From Pseudomonas morbosilactucae (GTDB taxonomy: Bacteria > Pseudomonadota > Gammaproteobacteria > Pseudomonadales > Pseudomonadaceae), in contig NZ_JALQCW010000005.1 of NCBI RefSeq assembly GCF_023241715.1, positions 62,001 to 126,000 of the forward strand: a DNA stretch of 64,000 nt, read 5' to 3'. Numbering within the stretch: position 1 is the stretch's first letter; each line of letters begins with the position of its first letter. This document shows, piece by piece, positions 1 through 9,089 of this stretch. The position numbers and the translations under genes were made by a program. Under the pieces are notes generated by a model. That model was not told the origin of the DNA. It saw only the letters and a program-made list of their open reading frames with translations, and did no database searches.

Positions 1-1248
1 GACCGTTCCGACGGTGGTTTGCTGACCAGCGCTGTGGAAATGGCCTTTGCCGGTCACTGCGGCCTGAGCCTGAACCTCGACGGCCTGGCAGAAACGTCCG
101 CTGACATCGCGGCAATCCTGTTCAACGAAGAGCTGGGTGCCGTCATCCAGGTTCGTCAGGACGCCACACCGGACATCCTCGCGCAGTTCAGCGCAGCGGG
201 CTTGGGCGAGTGCGTGTCGGTGATCGGTCAGCCGATCAACAACGGCCAGATCATCATCACCTTCAACGGTGAGACCGTGTTCGAAGGCCAGCGTCGTCTG
301 CTGCAACGCCAGTGGGCCGAGACCAGCTACCAGATTCAGCGCCTGCGTGATAACGCCGACTGCGCCGAGCAAGAGTTCGACGTGTTGCTGGAAGAAGACA
401 ACCCGGGCCTGAGCGTCAAGCTGAGCTTCGACGTGAACCAGGACGTGGCCGCGCCTTACATCAAGAAAGGCATCCGTCCACAGGTTGCCGTGCTGCGTGA
501 GCAGGGCGTCAATGGTCAGGTGGAAATGGCTGCGGCGTTCGACCGGGCCGGCTTCAATGCCATCGACGTGCACATGAGTGACATTCTGGCCGGCCGTGTC
601 GACCTGAACGAGTTCAAGGGCCTGGTGGCTTGCGGTGGTTTCTCCTACGGCGACGTGCTGGGTGCCGGTGAAGGCTGGGCCAAGTCGGCCCTGTTCAACA
701 GCCGTGCCCGCGACGCTTTCCAGGGCTTCTTCGAGCGCAACGACAGCTTCACCCTCGGTGTGTGCAACGGTTGCCAGATGATGTCCAACCTGCACGAGCT
801 GATCCCGGGCAGCGAGTTCTGGCCGCACTTCGTGCGTAACCGTTCCGAGCAGTTCGAAGCCCGTGTGGCCATGGTCCAGGTGCAGGAGTCGAACTCGATC
901 TTCCTGCAGGGCATGGCCGGTTCGCGTATGCCAATCGCCATCGCTCACGGCGAAGGTCATGCCGAGTTCGAAAGCGCCGAAGCCCTGCTGGAAGCCGACC
1001 TGTCCGGTTGCGTGGCTCTGCGTTTCGTCGACAACCACGGCAAGGTCACTGAAAACTACCCGGCCAACCCGAACGGCTCGCCGCGCGGGATCACCGGCCT
1101 CACCAGCCGCGACGGTCGCGTCACCATCATGATGCCGCACCCTGAGCGGGTGTTCCGTGCCGCGCAGAACTCCTGGCGTCCGGACGAGTGGAGCGAAGAC
1201 GGCGCGTGGATGCGCATGTTCCGCAACGCTCGTGTGTGGGTGAACTAA
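1..1248 (+). CDS. purL: Phosphoribosylformylglycinamidine synthase, C-terminal part (cut by window edge)
   Basis: C-terminal 415 codons of the large single-chain PurL, which makes FGAM from FGAR, ATP and glutamine in purine synthesis. The frame is open to the first base, so the start and most of the protein lie outside the window. The first ~130 residues belong to the second PurM-like half. The rest is the class I glutamine amidotransferase domain, with the nucleophile elbow GVCNGCQMM near base 760 and the His/Glu part of the triad in MPHPERVFR near base 1135. Full-length proteins of this type have about 1300 residues. The next gene follows after 4 bases, so the two are probably co-transcribed. 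Confidence 0.97.
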   Translation, partial: DRSDGGLLTSAVEMAFAGHCGLSLNLDGLAETSADIAAILFNEELGAVIQVRQDATPDILAQFSAAGLGECVSVIGQPINNGQIIITFNGETVFEGQRRLLQRQWAETSYQIQRLRDNADCAEQEFDVLLEEDNPGLSVKLSFDVNQDVAAPYIKKGIRPQVAVLREQGVNGQVEMAAAFDRAGFNAIDVHMSDILAGRVDLNEFKGLVACGGFSYGDVLGAGEGWAKSALFNSRARDAFQGFFERNDSFTLGVCNGCQMMSNLHELIPGSEFWPHFVRNRSEQFEARVAMVQVQESNSIFLQGMAGSRMPIAIAHGEGHAEFESAEALLEADLSGCVALRFVDNHGKVTENYPANPNGSPRGITGLTSRDGRVTIMMPHPERVFRAAQNSWRPDEWSEDGAWMRMFRNARVWVN

Positions 1249-1252
1249 GGGC

Positions 1253-1564
1253 ATGTACAAGCTCTGCTTCTTTGTTCCGCCCAGCCACGTGGACGTGGTC
1301 AAGAACGCCGTATTCGCCGCCGGTGGCGGTCGTATTGGCGACTATGACCAGTGTGCGTGGCAGGTGCTGGGCCAGGGCCAGTTTCGCCCGCGGGACGGCA
1401 GTCAGCCGTTCCTTGGGCAAACCGGTCTGACCGAGCAGGTGGAGGAGTGGAAGGTGGAGCTGGTGGTCGCCGATGAGCTGGTACGCTCGGTGGTGATGGC
1501 CCTCAAGCAGAGCCATCCCTACGAGACTCCGGCTTATGAAGTCTGGCGCCTGGAAGACTTCTAA
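1253..1564 (+). CDS. YqfO/NIF3-like small protein
   Basis: A 103-residue protein with the short YqfO-type fold found next to or inside NIF3-family proteins. It begins MYKLCFFVPPSHVDVVKNAV and ends in the conserved HPYETPAYEV stretch, which is characteristic of the family. No enzymatic function is established for the stand-alone form. It lies 4 bases after purL and ends just before an intrinsic terminator, so it is the last gene of the purL transcript. Confidence 0.85.
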   Translation: MYKLCFFVPPSHVDVVKNAVFAAGGGRIGDYDQCAWQVLGQGQFRPRDGSQPFLGQTGLTEQVEEWKVELVVADELVRSVVMALKQSHPYETPAYEVWRLEDF

Positions 1565-1580
1565 GGTTGCCACCCATGAA

Positions 1581-1617
1581 AAACCCGCTGAACCGGTTAC
1601 GGTCAGCGGGTTTTTTT
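1581..1617 (+). terminator. Intrinsic terminator after purL-yqfO
   Basis: An 11-base inverted repeat (AAACCCGCTGA / TCAGCGGGTTT) is followed by a run of seven T. It sits 17 bases after the yqfO-like stop codon and before the convergent L,D-transpeptidase gene. Confidence 0.9.
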
Positions 1618-1628
1618 ATGCCTGGCGA

Positions 1629-2138
1629 TCAGGGGCGTATTTCAATCATCGTGCCGTCTTTGACCAGGCCCCAGACTTCGCGCATGTCGACGTTGCGCAT
1701 GGCGATGCAGCCGTCGGTCCAGTCCAGGGTATGGAAGAACTGCTCCGGGTAGTCTTCGCTGTCCGGGGTGCCGTGGATCATGATCATGCCGCCCGGCGGC
1801 ACGCCTTCGCGCCGGGCCCGGGCGGAGTCGCTGATGTTGGGGTAGGAGATGTGCATCGACAGGTAATAGCGGTCACTGGGCTTGCGCCAGTCGAGCCAGT
1901 AAAACCCCTCGGGGGTGCGTTTGTCGCCTTCCATGAGTTTCGGGCCCTTGGGGCCCTTGCCCAGGGAGATGCGATAGGTCTTGAGGGGCTTGCCGTCGTT
2001 GATCAGCTGCAGTTGGTGGGCAGATTTGAGGACCAGGACTTTTTCGATGATTTTGCCGTCCAGGGTTTCCACCGTGGAGGCCTGGGACAGGGCAACGAAA
2101 GACCAGCAGAGCAGGGCAAGCAACCAGCGCATTGACAC
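1629..2138 (-). CDS. Secreted L,D-transpeptidase (YkuD family)
   Basis: A 169-residue protein with an N-terminal signal peptide (MSMRWLLALLCWSFVALSQA). It has a single YkuD catalytic domain with the signature HG at residues 122-123 and the active-site Cys144 in TDGCIAMRN. Such periplasmic enzymes form or exchange 3-3 or Lpp cross-links in peptidoglycan, and some members instead act as amidases or tether cleavers. No LysM or other wall-binding domain is visible, which suggests a small YafK/ErfK-like enzyme. Its precise substrate cannot be read from the sequence. It converges on the purL unit and lies downstream of a Nudix gene on the same strand with a 42-base gap. Confidence 0.9.
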   Translation of the reverse strand: MSMRWLLALLCWSFVALSQASTVETLDGKIIEKVLVLKSAHQLQLINDGKPLKTYRISLGKGPKGPKLMEGDKRTPEGFYWLDWRKPSDRYYLSMHISYPNISDSARARREGVPPGGMIMIHGTPDSEDYPEQFFHTLDWTDGCIAMRNVDMREVWGLVKDGTMIEIRP

Positions 2139-2180
2139 GATATCCCCAGGCGTACGCAGGTGCCGCGTACGGTTTATTGT

Positions 2181-2732
2181 TTAAGTGATGGCAGGTTGAG
2201 CGGGTGCTGCAATCGATTCGGAGCGTACCGGGTAATCCTCGGTGCGACGGTCCGCGAAGAAGCATTCTAAGGTACGCCCGACCGTGCGGAAAGCCAGCTC
2301 GGACCAAGGGATTTCGTGTTCTTCGAAGAGCCTGACTTCCAGGCTTTCTTCGCCGGCGGCAAAGTCCAGGTCCGCCAGTTCCGCACGGAAGAATACATGC
2401 ACCTGGCTGATATGGGGCACGTCGATCAGGGTGTAGATGCGCGGGTTCCGGACCCGGGCGCAGGCTTCCTCGAGGGTTTCGCGGATGGCCGCCTGCTCGA
2501 CGGTTTCGCCGTTCTCCATAAAGCCTGCTGGCAGGGTCCAGTAACCCCGGCGCGGCTCGATGGCACGCCGACACAAAAGCACCTGGGTGCCCCAGGTCGG
2601 CACGCAGCCGGCGACGATGTTGGGGTTCTGATAATGGATGGTCTGGCAGTGATCGCAGACGAATCGCAGGCGGGAGTCGCCTTCAGGAATGCGCTGGGTC
2701 ACTGTGTTGCCGCACTGACTGCAAAATTTCAT
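2181..2732 (-). CDS. Nudix hydrolase with N-terminal zinc ribbon
   Basis: A 183-residue protein. Cysteines 4, 7, 26 and 29 (CSQC and CDHC) form a zinc ribbon like that of NudC-type hydrolases. The Nudix box runs from Gly70 to about residue 92 (GFMENGETVEQAAIRETLEE) and keeps the metal-binding REXXEE core, although the Gly that usually follows is Cys91. The family cleaves nucleoside diphosphates linked to another moiety; NADH, ADP-ribose and FAD are the usual substrates of ribbon-bearing members, but the substrate here is not determined. It is divergent from the CoA-pyrophosphatase gene, with 147 bases between the two starts. Confidence 0.88.
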   Translation of the reverse strand: MKFCSQCGNTVTQRIPEGDSRLRFVCDHCQTIHYQNPNIVAGCVPTWGTQVLLCRRAIEPRRGYWTLPAGFMENGETVEQAAIRETLEEACARVRNPRIYTLIDVPHISQVHVFFRAELADLDFAAGEESLEVRLFEEHEIPWSELAFRTVGRTLECFFADRRTEDYPVRSESIAAPAQPAIT

Positions 2733-2879
2733 GCTGGGTATCCGAAAAGGCTGCGCCTATCTTGGCGTGCGCGGCCTGTTGTCGGCAAGTTGTCGTTAAG
2801 CGACATGGCGGGGCTCGGGGGTTGGGCGGTTGCGGGGATTGGTGCATGATGCACGGTAGCCAACAGATCGAGATGCCTC

Positions 2880-3479
2880 ATGCTGGACGAGCTACTTCAT
2901 CGGGTAAGCAATTACACGCCGCTGACGCTGGAGACCGATACGCGTTTCCCGGAGGCTGCGGTGCTGGTGCCCATCACCCGTAGCGCTGAACCTGAACTGG
3001 TGCTGACCCTGCGGGCCAGCGGCCTGTCCACCCATGGCGGTGAAGTGGCCTTTCCCGGAGGCCGGCGCGACCCTGAAGACCCGGACCTGATCTTTACTGC
3101 CCTGCGCGAAGCCGAAGAAGAGATTGGCCTGCCGCCGGGGCTGGTGGAAATCATCGGCCCCCTGAGCCCGCTGGTATCCCGTCATGGGATCAAGGTCACG
3201 CCTTATGTGGGGGTGATTCCCGATTACGTCGAATACCTGGCCAACGACGCCGAGATCGCTGCGGTGTTCAGTGTGCCCCTGGAGTTCTTCCGCCAGGACC
3301 CGCGCGAGCACACCCATCGCATTGATTACCAGGGGCGCAGTTGGTACGTGCCCAGTTACCGTTATGGCGAATACAAGATCTGGGGGCTGACGGCGATCAT
3401 GATCGTCGAGTTGATCAACCTGCTGTACGACGCCAACATCAGCCTGCATCAGCCCCCCAAAAGCTACATCACTCTCTGA
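2880..3479 (+). CDS. Nudix CoA pyrophosphatase
   Basis: A 199-residue Nudix protein. The segment [20 protein letters not shown] directly before the Nudix box is the UPF0035 motif typical of CoA pyrophosphatases (NudL/PCD1 type). The box itself reads [20 protein letters not shown] and continues EEIGL. The family splits CoA into 3',5'-ADP and 4'-phosphopantetheine. The ATG at 2880 gives the full family length. An ATG 7 bases earlier is in another frame. Confidence 0.88.
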   Translation: MLDELLHRVSNYTPLTLETDTRFPEAAVLVPITRSAEPELVLTLRASGLSTHGGEVAFPGGRRDPEDPDLIFTALREAEEEIGLPPGLVEIIGPLSPLVSRHGIKVTPYVGVIPDYVEYLANDAEIAAVFSVPLEFFRQDPREHTHRIDYQGRSWYVPSYRYGEYKIWGLTAIMIVELINLLYDANISLHQPPKSYITL

Positions 3480-3537
3480 CAAGCCATCGCCACGTATGGC
3501 CTTAACCCGCGGCTGCCTGAGCCTTGAGGACAATAAG

Positions 3538-4062
3538 ATGAAATACCGCCTGGGCGACGCCCGAGTCGAGACCCATGCCCAGAGCTGGGTCGCCCCGAAC
3601 GCCACGCTGGTGGGCAAGGTCAAGCTGGAAGAGGGGGCCAATGTCTGGTTCAACGCGGTGCTGCGCGGCGACAACGAGCTGATCCTGATCGGCAAGAACA
3701 GCAACGTCCAGGACGGTACGGTGATGCACACCGACATGGGGTATCCACTGACCATCGGCACCGGCGTGACCATCGGCCACAACGCCATGCTGCATGGCTG
3801 CACGGTGGGTGACTACAGCCTGATCGGGATTAACGCGGTGATCCTCAATGGCGCAAAAATCGGCAAAAACTGCATCATCGGCGCCAATTCCCTGATCGGC
3901 GAAGGCAAGGAAATTCCCGACGGTTCGCTGGTGATGGGGTCCCCGGGAAAAGTAGTGCGTGAGCTGACCGAGGCCCAGAAGAAGATGCTCGAAGCCAGTG
4001 CCGCGCACTACGTGCATAATGCCCAGCGGTATGCCCGAGATCTGGTTGAGCAAGAAGAATGA
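3538..4062 (+). CDS. Gamma-carbonic anhydrase-like left-handed beta-helix protein
   Basis: A 174-residue hexapeptide-repeat protein (YrdA/CaiE/PaaY type). The repeats run from about residue 12 to 140 with isoleucine-rich turns such as [10 protein letters not shown] and IGKNCIIG. The metal-ligand histidines of gamma-class anhydrases have counterparts in VMHTD and [11 protein letters not shown]-terminal helix follows. I chose the ATG at 3538 because GAGGA precedes it by 7 bases and the protein then begins MKYRLGD like its relatives; an earlier in-frame start at 3496 has no ribosome-binding site. The physiological substrate is uncertain. The stop overlaps the next gene by 4 bases (ATGA). Confidence 0.88.
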   Translation: MKYRLGDARVETHAQSWVAPNATLVGKVKLEEGANVWFNAVLRGDNELILIGKNSNVQDGTVMHTDMGYPLTIGTGVTIGHNAMLHGCTVGDYSLIGINAVILNGAKIGKNCIIGANSLIGEGKEIPDGSLVMGSPGKVVRELTEAQKKMLEASAAHYVHNAQRYARDLVEQEE

Positions 4063-4274
4063 CCCCCATCGAACGCCCCGTCGCTTCACCCTGCGTCAGT
4101 ATCTGCGCGCTGGATGATGACGATATCTGCACCGGCTGCCAGCGCACGGTGGATGAAATCACCCGCTGGAGTCGGATGGACAACACCGAACGTCGCGCGG
4201 TGCTGGTCTTGTGCCATGAGCGGGCCAAGTCCAGTGGACTGTTATGGATGATAGGTTCCAGCCCGGCAAGCTGA
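4059..4274 (+). CDS. DUF1289 cysteine-rich small protein
   Basis: A 71-residue protein with the DUF1289 signature: [20 protein letters not shown] followed by TVDEITRW. The spaced cysteines suggest a small metal-binding fold. Its ATGA overlap with the gamma-carbonic anhydrase gene implies translational coupling. The function is unknown. Confidence 0.85.
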   Translation: MTPIERPVASPCVSICALDDDDICTGCQRTVDEITRWSRMDNTERRAVLVLCHERAKSSGLLWMIGSSPAS

Positions 4275-4281
4275 TGGTGGT

Positions 4282-4315
4282 GGCCCCTGTGTAGGGGCCG
4301 GTTTGCCTGCGAGCA
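4282..4315. repeat. REP-like element
   Basis: A GGCCCCT-GTGT-AGGGGCC hairpin runs into GGTTTGCCTGCGAGCAG. The stretch TGTAGGGGCCGGTTTGCCTG closely matches the right arm of the REP pair at 6179-6202, so this looks like a single degenerate REP unit downstream of the DUF1289 gene. Confidence 0.6.
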
Positions 4316-4382
4316 GCGCATCAGACGTTCTTGGCCCAGGCCCCGCGCTTGAAGTACCCTGTGCGCCTTCCTGACAGGTACT

Positions 4383-4859
4383 TTGCACCCCATGCTCTTC
4401 CTGATTGCCTACATCAGCAGTGTCGTGCTGATCAACTACGCCTTTTCCACCGCTCCGCACCTGGACATCATCTGGTCGGCATGGGGTGGGTTGGTGTTCG
4501 TATTGCGCGACATGGTGCAGACCCGTTTCGGCCACGGCGCCATCCTGGCCATGCTGGCGGCGCTGGTCCTGTCTTACGTGACCTCCGATCCGGCCATTGC
4601 TCTGGCCAGCGCCACGGCGTTCGCCGTATCCGAATGCATTGACTGGCTGGTGTTCAGCATCACCAAGCGTCCGCTGCACGACCGCCTATGGATCAGTTCG
4701 GCGCTGAGCATTCCCCTGGACACCTTTATCTTCTTCGGCCTGATCGATGCCTTGACGCCTGGGGTGATCCTCACGGCCCTGGGCTCGAAGTTCGCCGGTG
4801 TGACCGTGGTTTGGCTGGCCATGGCCTGGCGCCTGCGCAAAGCTGCGTGCGCCAGCTGA
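4383..4859 (+). CDS. VUT-family (YhhQ-like) membrane transporter
   Basis: A 158-residue, very hydrophobic protein with about five predicted helices and the VUT/YhhQ signature region [19 protein letters not shown]. coli YhhQ imports queuosine precursors (preQ0/preQ1); this shorter Pseudomonas form may do the same, but that is an inference from family membership. Two starts are possible: TTG at 4383, with ACAGG close upstream, or ATG at 4392 with poorer spacing. It precedes purT on the same strand with no obvious functional link. Confidence 0.75.
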   Translation: MHPMLFLIAYISSVVLINYAFSTAPHLDIIWSAWGGLVFVLRDMVQTRFGHGAILAMLAALVLSYVTSDPAIALASATAFAVSECIDWLVFSITKRPLHDRLWISSALSIPLDTFIFFGLIDALTPGVILTALGSKFAGVTVVWLAMAWRLRKAACAS

Positions 4860-4880
4860 GGCCAAACCTCGCGCTTCATG

Positions 4881-4886
4881 TAAAAT
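4881..4886 (+). promoter_or_regulatory. Candidate -10 element for purT
   Basis: TAAAAT lies 74 bases before the purT ATG in a region that does not code. No good -35 hexamer is seen at the right distance, so this is a weak prediction. Confidence 0.35.
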
Positions 4887-4959
4887 GCCGCGCTTTCTCC
4901 CCATGGGCCGCCCGCTTGGCGCTCGGCCCTCGATGATCCGCTCCTTTGAGGACCTGCAG

Positions 4960-6141
4960 ATGACCCGTATCGGAACTCCATTGTCGCCAACCGCGACCCG
5001 CGTTTTGCTCTGTGGCTGTGGCGAGTTGGGCAAGGAAGTGGTGATCGAGCTGCAACGCCTGGGCGTTGAAGTGATTGCCGTGGACCGCTACGCCAATGCC
5101 CCGGCCATGCAAGTGGCCCACCGCAGCCACGTGATCAACATGCTCGACGGAGCCGCCCTGCGGGCAGTGATCGAGGCGGAGAAACCGCACTTCATCGTGC
5201 CGGAAATCGAAGCCATCGCCACCGCCACCCTGGTGGAGCTGGAAGCCGAAGGCTTCACCGTGATCCCGACGGCGCGCGCCACTTCGCTGACCATGAACCG
5301 TGAAGGCATTCGTCGCCTGGCCGCTGAAGAGTTGGACCTGCCGACCTCGCCGTACCACTTTGCCGACACCGTCGAAGATTACCGCAAGGCCGTGGAAGAC
5401 CTGGGCTTCCCCTGTGTGGTCAAGCCGGTGATGAGTTCCTCGGGCAAGGGCCAGAGCCTGCTGCGCAGCGCTGATGACGTGCAGAAAGCCTGGGATTACG
5501 CTCAGGAAGGCGGACGTGCTGGCAAAGGCCGAGTGATCATCGAAGGCTTTATCGACTTCGATTACGAAATCACCCTGCTGACCGTGCGCCACGTGGGCGG
5601 CACCACCTTCTGCGCGCCTGTGGGCCATCGTCAGGAGAAGGGCGACTATCAGGAATCCTGGCAGCCCCAGGCCATGAGCCCGAAAGCCTTGGCCGAATCC
5701 GAGCGCGTGGCCAAAGCGGTCACCGAAGCCCTGGGCGGTCGTGGTCTGTTTGGCGTTGAGTTGTTTATCAAGGGTGATCAGGTGTGGTTCAGCGAAGTGT
5801 CGCCGCGCCCCCATGACACCGGTCTGGTGACCTTGATCTCCCAGGACCTGTCGCAATTCGCCCTGCATGCGCGGGCAATCCTGGGCTTGCCGATTCCGCT
5901 GATCCGTCAGTTCGGGCCTTCGGCATCGGCGGTGATTCTGGTGGAGGGCCAGTCGACCCAGACCGCGTTCGCCAACCTGGGCGCGGCCCTGAGCGAGCCG
6001 GACACGGCGCTGCGTCTGTTCGGTAAGCCGGAAGTCAATGGTCAGCGCCGCATGGGCGTCGCCCTGGCGCGTGACGAGTCGATCGAGGCCGCCCGGGCCA
6101 AGGCGACCCGTGCTTCCCAGGCGGTTGTTGTCGAACTCTGA
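4960..6141 (+). CDS. purT: Formate-dependent phosphoribosylglycinamide formyltransferase 2
   Basis: A 393-residue ATP-grasp enzyme that makes formyl-GAR from GAR, formate and ATP, the folate-independent alternative to PurN. The order is the classic one: an N-terminal Rossmann-like domain with [11 protein letters not shown] at residues 15-25, a central ATP-grasp domain ([31 protein letters not shown], then [12 protein letters not shown] with metal ligands) and a small C-terminal lid. I chose the ATG at 4960 because of the GAGGACC ribosome-binding site and the usual family length; the longer in-frame start at 4885 adds a non-conserved leader. Confidence 0.97.
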   Translation: MTRIGTPLSPTATRVLLCGCGELGKEVVIELQRLGVEVIAVDRYANAPAMQVAHRSHVINMLDGAALRAVIEAEKPHFIVPEIEAIATATLVELEAEGFTVIPTARATSLTMNREGIRRLAAEELDLPTSPYHFADTVEDYRKAVEDLGFPCVVKPVMSSSGKGQSLLRSADDVQKAWDYAQEGGRAGKGRVIIEGFIDFDYEITLLTVRHVGGTTFCAPVGHRQEKGDYQESWQPQAMSPKALAESERVAKAVTEALGGRGLFGVELFIKGDQVWFSEVSPRPHDTGLVTLISQDLSQFALHARAILGLPIPLIRQFGPSASAVILVEGQSTQTAFANLGAALSEPDTALRLFGKPEVNGQRRMGVALARDESIEAARAKATRASQAVVVEL

Positions 6142-6145
6142 CAGC

Positions 6146-6202
6146 ATCGCCGGCAAGCCGGCTCCTACACATAACCCTTGTAGGGGCTGGCTTGCCGGCG
6201 AT
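6146..6202. repeat. Inverted pair of REP sequences
   Basis: Two 24-base arms (ATCGCCGGCAAGCCGGCTCC... at 6146-6169 and its near-perfect inverse at 6179-6202) are separated by 9 bases. This is the common Pseudomonas REP doublet (BIME). It starts 5 bases after the purT stop and ends 9 bases before the convergent MFS gene, so it may also work as a bidirectional transcript 3' end. Confidence 0.9.
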
Positions 6203-6210
6203 AGGTTCTA

Positions 6211-7521
6211 TCAGGCGACCCGATTCAGGTCGTTATCCCGCGTCTCTTTCAGGCACAGCACAGCGATCAGGCTGAGCAGCGCTGCTGCCGACACATACCC
6301 GCCGACGTAACTCAAACCGCCCATCGCCACCAGCTTCGTGGCAAAGAAGGGGGCGGCCGAGGCGCCGACAATCCCGCCCAGGTTATACGCCGCTGAAGCG
6401 CCGGTATAACGCACACGGGTCGGGAACAATTCTGGCAGCATCGCGCCCATCGGGGCGAAGGTCACGCCCATCAGAAACAGCTCCAGGGCCAGGAACAACG
6501 CCACTGCCCAGGTCGAACCGTGGGTCAGCAGCGGCTCCATGGTGAAGCCCGACAGAATGGCCAGCACCGCGCCGACGATCAGCACCGGCTTGCGTCCGTA
6601 ACGGTCGCTGGCCAGGGCGGCAATCGGTGTCGCCAAACCCATGAACAGCACGGCGAAACACAGCAGCCCGAGAAAGGTCTCACGGCTATAGCCCAGGGTG
6701 GACACGCCGTAGCTCAGGGAAAATGCGGTGGTGATATAGAACAGCGCGTAGCACACCACCATCGACGCCGCGCCCAGCAGGACCGGCAACCAATGCTGGC
6801 TGAACAGCTCCACCAGCGGCACTTTTACCGGAGCTTCTTTGGCCACCGCGTTGGCGAACACCGGTGTTTCATGCAGCTTCAAGCGGGCATACAGGCCCAC
6901 CATCACCAGCGCGGCGCTGAGGATGAACGGGATGCGCCAGCCCCAACTGCGGAACTGCTCATCGCTCAGGCCCATGGCCAGGATCAGGAACAGGCCGTTG
7001 GCCGCCAGGAAGCCGATGGAGGGGCCCAGTTGGGGGAACATGCCGAACCAGGCGCGCTTGCCCTTGGGCGCGTTCTCGGTGGCCAGCAAGGCCGCGCCAC
7101 CCCATTCGCCCCCAAGGCCCAGGCCCTGGCCAAAGCGCAGCACGCACAACAGGATCGGCGCCCAGGCCCCAATACTGTCGTACCCGGGCAGCAAGCCGAT
7201 CAGCGTGGTGCAGATCCCCATCAGCAGCAACGAGGCCACCAGGGTCGATTTGCGCCCGATGCGGTCGCCAAAGTGGCCGAACAGCGCCGAGCCCAGGGGG
7301 CGGGCGATAAAGGCGATACCGAAGGTCAGGAACGAGGCGAGCATCTGCGCCGTGCCTGAGGTTTGCGGGAAGAACACCGGGCCGATCACCAGCGCGGCGG
7401 CCGTGGCGTAAATGTAGAAGTCGTAGAACTCGATGGCGGTGCCGACGATGCTTGCCGTGGCAACACGAGCGGTCGAGTTGGTCGGGGCGGCGGTCGCGGC
7501 CTCGTTATAGGTGGTGCTCAT
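6211..7521 (-). CDS. MFS metabolite:H+ symporter
   Basis: A 436-residue, 12-helix transporter of the MHS (metabolite:H+ symporter) branch of the major facilitator superfamily. It has the family motif GHFGDRIGRK after helix 2 and a second copy, ASDRYGRKP, after helix 8. The N-terminal ATASIVGTAIEFYDFYIYAT is typical of ShiA/YhjE/ProP-like symporters. The substrate is probably a carboxylate, shikimate-type compound or osmolyte and cannot be fixed from the sequence. It stands alone, with a 317-base non-coding region upstream. Confidence 0.88.
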   Translation of the reverse strand: MSTTYNEAATAAPTNSTARVATASIVGTAIEFYDFYIYATAAALVIGPVFFPQTSGTAQMLASFLTFGIAFIARPLGSALFGHFGDRIGRKSTLVASLLLMGICTTLIGLLPGYDSIGAWAPILLCVLRFGQGLGLGGEWGGAALLATENAPKGKRAWFGMFPQLGPSIGFLAANGLFLILAMGLSDEQFRSWGWRIPFILSAALVMVGLYARLKLHETPVFANAVAKEAPVKVPLVELFSQHWLPVLLGAASMVVCYALFYITTAFSLSYGVSTLGYSRETFLGLLCFAVLFMGLATPIAALASDRYGRKPVLIVGAVLAILSGFTMEPLLTHGSTWAVALFLALELFLMGVTFAPMGAMLPELFPTRVRYTGASAAYNLGGIVGASAAPFFATKLVAMGGLSYVGGYVSAAALLSLIAVLCLKETRDNDLNRVA

Positions 7522-7838
7522 GGAGGTATCCCTGACAGTCAGTGCGCGTTTGGACGCGGATTATTATTGGTCGTACCCCTCTGGATCAGGGGGCGTGCGC
7601 GGGGTGGCTCGGGATGGGAGCAAACACCGGTCAGACACGATAAAGCGGTGCCTGGACGCGCTGAGTGCGGGTAGCACGCGGTCGGGCGGGGCTTGGATAA
7701 GCCTGGGGATTATAGGAAGGGGGCTATCGATTCAACAAGGGGGAAAAACGGCGATTTTTTCCAGAAAACAGGGGCTATCTTGCGGGTTTAATCGCTTTAA
7801 GGGTGCCGTTTTGCGCGGAACTCACCGTCGCTTGAGGT
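7522..7838. other. Non-coding region upstream of the MFS gene
   Basis: No convincing gene. On the minus strand it holds one plausible promoter (see 7709-7738) and then about 180 bases of leader before the MFS start. A short CCCCT/AGGGG inverted repeat lies near 7577-7594. Nothing else was recognised. Confidence 0.6.
7709..7738 (-). promoter_or_regulatory. Candidate promoter for the MFS gene
   Basis: Read leftward, TTGTTG (7738-7733), an 18-base spacer and a perfect TATAAT (7714-7709). This would give a leader of roughly 180 bases before the MFS start codon. Confidence 0.45.
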
Positions 7839-9077
7839 TTATGCCGCAACGGGTGTCGAGCTGGTGTGCCAAATCAGTACGCGGCTGACCCGGTTGTCCT
7901 CGGTCTCGAGGATTTCCAGGCGATAGCGGCCGATCTTCAGGCACACGGCGCTGTCGGGAATGGTTTCCAGGGCTTCGGTGACCAGGCCGTTGAGGGTCTT
8001 GGGGCCGTCGCAGGGCAGGTGCCAGCCCAGGCTCTTGTTCAGGTCGCGAATCGACGCGGCGCCTTCCACCACATAGCGGCCATCGGCCTGGGGGTGGATA
8101 TGGGGGTTGTCGAGGCTGTGTTCGCTTTCGAATTCGCCGACGATTTCTTCGAGAATGTCTTCCAGGGTGACGATGCCCAGCACTTCACCGTATTCATCCA
8201 CCACCATGCCCAGGCGCCGCTGCTGTTTGTGGAAGTTCAGCAGTTGCAGTTGCAGTGGGGTGCTTTCGGGGACGAAGTAGGGCTCATGGCAGGCGGCCAG
8301 CAAGGCCTCTTTGCTCAGGCGGGCGTCGGGCAGCAAATGGCGGATCTGCCGGGTGTTGAGCACGGCCTCCACCTGGTTGATATCGCTGTGGAACACCGGC
8401 AGGCGTGTGCGCTTGGACAGGCGCAACTGTTCGATGATGGCTTCGATCGGCTCGTCGAGGTTGATCCCGTCGACGTCGCTGCGTGGCACCAGAATGTCAT
8501 TGACCGTGATGTTGTCCAGGGCGTGGATACCGGACAGCACGTGAGGGCGGTGATGGCTGTGCTCGTGGGGCGGCGACTCGTCGGTTTCAGTGTCCTGGCG
8601 GTCATCGCTCTGTTTCACCACGCTGGCCTTTGGCGTGAAGGGGCGCAGCAGCAACTGGCTGATGGCATTGAGCAGCCAGGCGGCCGGGTAAATGATCTTC
8701 AGGGGGATGGCCAGCAGGGTGTTGCCCAGGCCCAGCAGGGCTTCCGGGTAACGCGCCGCCACGCTACGGGGCAGGTAGTCGGCCAGGATCAGCAAGCCGC
8801 AGGTGGTCAGCAGACAGGCCAGCCAGGGGCCGTTTTCCGCCTGGTAGAACAGCGCCAGCAGGGTGCTGATAATCACCACCAGCACTCGGCAGAGGGTGTT
8901 GCACAGGATCAGGCTGTCCCGGGGGAAGTTCAGGCGTCCCTGGGGTTTGTCTCCGGAGCGGGAGGCGCGCAGGGTCAGCAGGTGGTGTTGGGCGGCCTCG
9001 ATGGCAGTGAACAGTGCCGACCATAAAACCAGCAGGGCCACTACCGCGAGCATCGGCCCTATGGGCATGTTGTCCAT
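7839..9077 (-). CDS. CorB/CorC-like (CNNM) membrane protein with CBS domains
   Basis: A 412-residue protein with the DUF21-CBS-CorC_HlyC arrangement. Residues ~1-150 form a DUF21 membrane region with about four helices, followed by a His-rich linker (PPHEHSHHRPH). Two CBS modules occupy about residues 190-320 (DILVPRSDV..., RLGMVVDEYGEVLGIVTLED), and the C-terminal transporter-associated domain includes DGRYVVEGAASIRDLN. Relatives (E. coli YfjD/CorB, Salmonella CorC) act in magnesium efflux or homeostasis. The pairing with ypjD and ffh matches the E. coli order ffh-ypjD-yfjD. It is separated from ypjD by 12 bases. Confidence 0.88.
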   Translation of the reverse strand: MDNMPIGPMLAVVALLVLWSALFTAIEAAQHHLLTLRASRSGDKPQGRLNFPRDSLILCNTLCRVLVVIISTLLALFYQAENGPWLACLLTTCGLLILADYLPRSVAARYPEALLGLGNTLLAIPLKIIYPAAWLLNAISQLLLRPFTPKASVVKQSDDRQDTETDESPPHEHSHHRPHVLSGIHALDNITVNDILVPRSDVDGINLDEPIEAIIEQLRLSKRTRLPVFHSDINQVEAVLNTRQIRHLLPDARLSKEALLAACHEPYFVPESTPLQLQLLNFHKQQRRLGMVVDEYGEVLGIVTLEDILEEIVGEFESEHSLDNPHIHPQADGRYVVEGAASIRDLNKSLGWHLPCDGPKTLNGLVTEALETIPDSAVCLKIGRYRLEILETEDNRVSRVLIWHTSSTPVAA

Positions 9078-9089
9078 GATCGCCGCTCG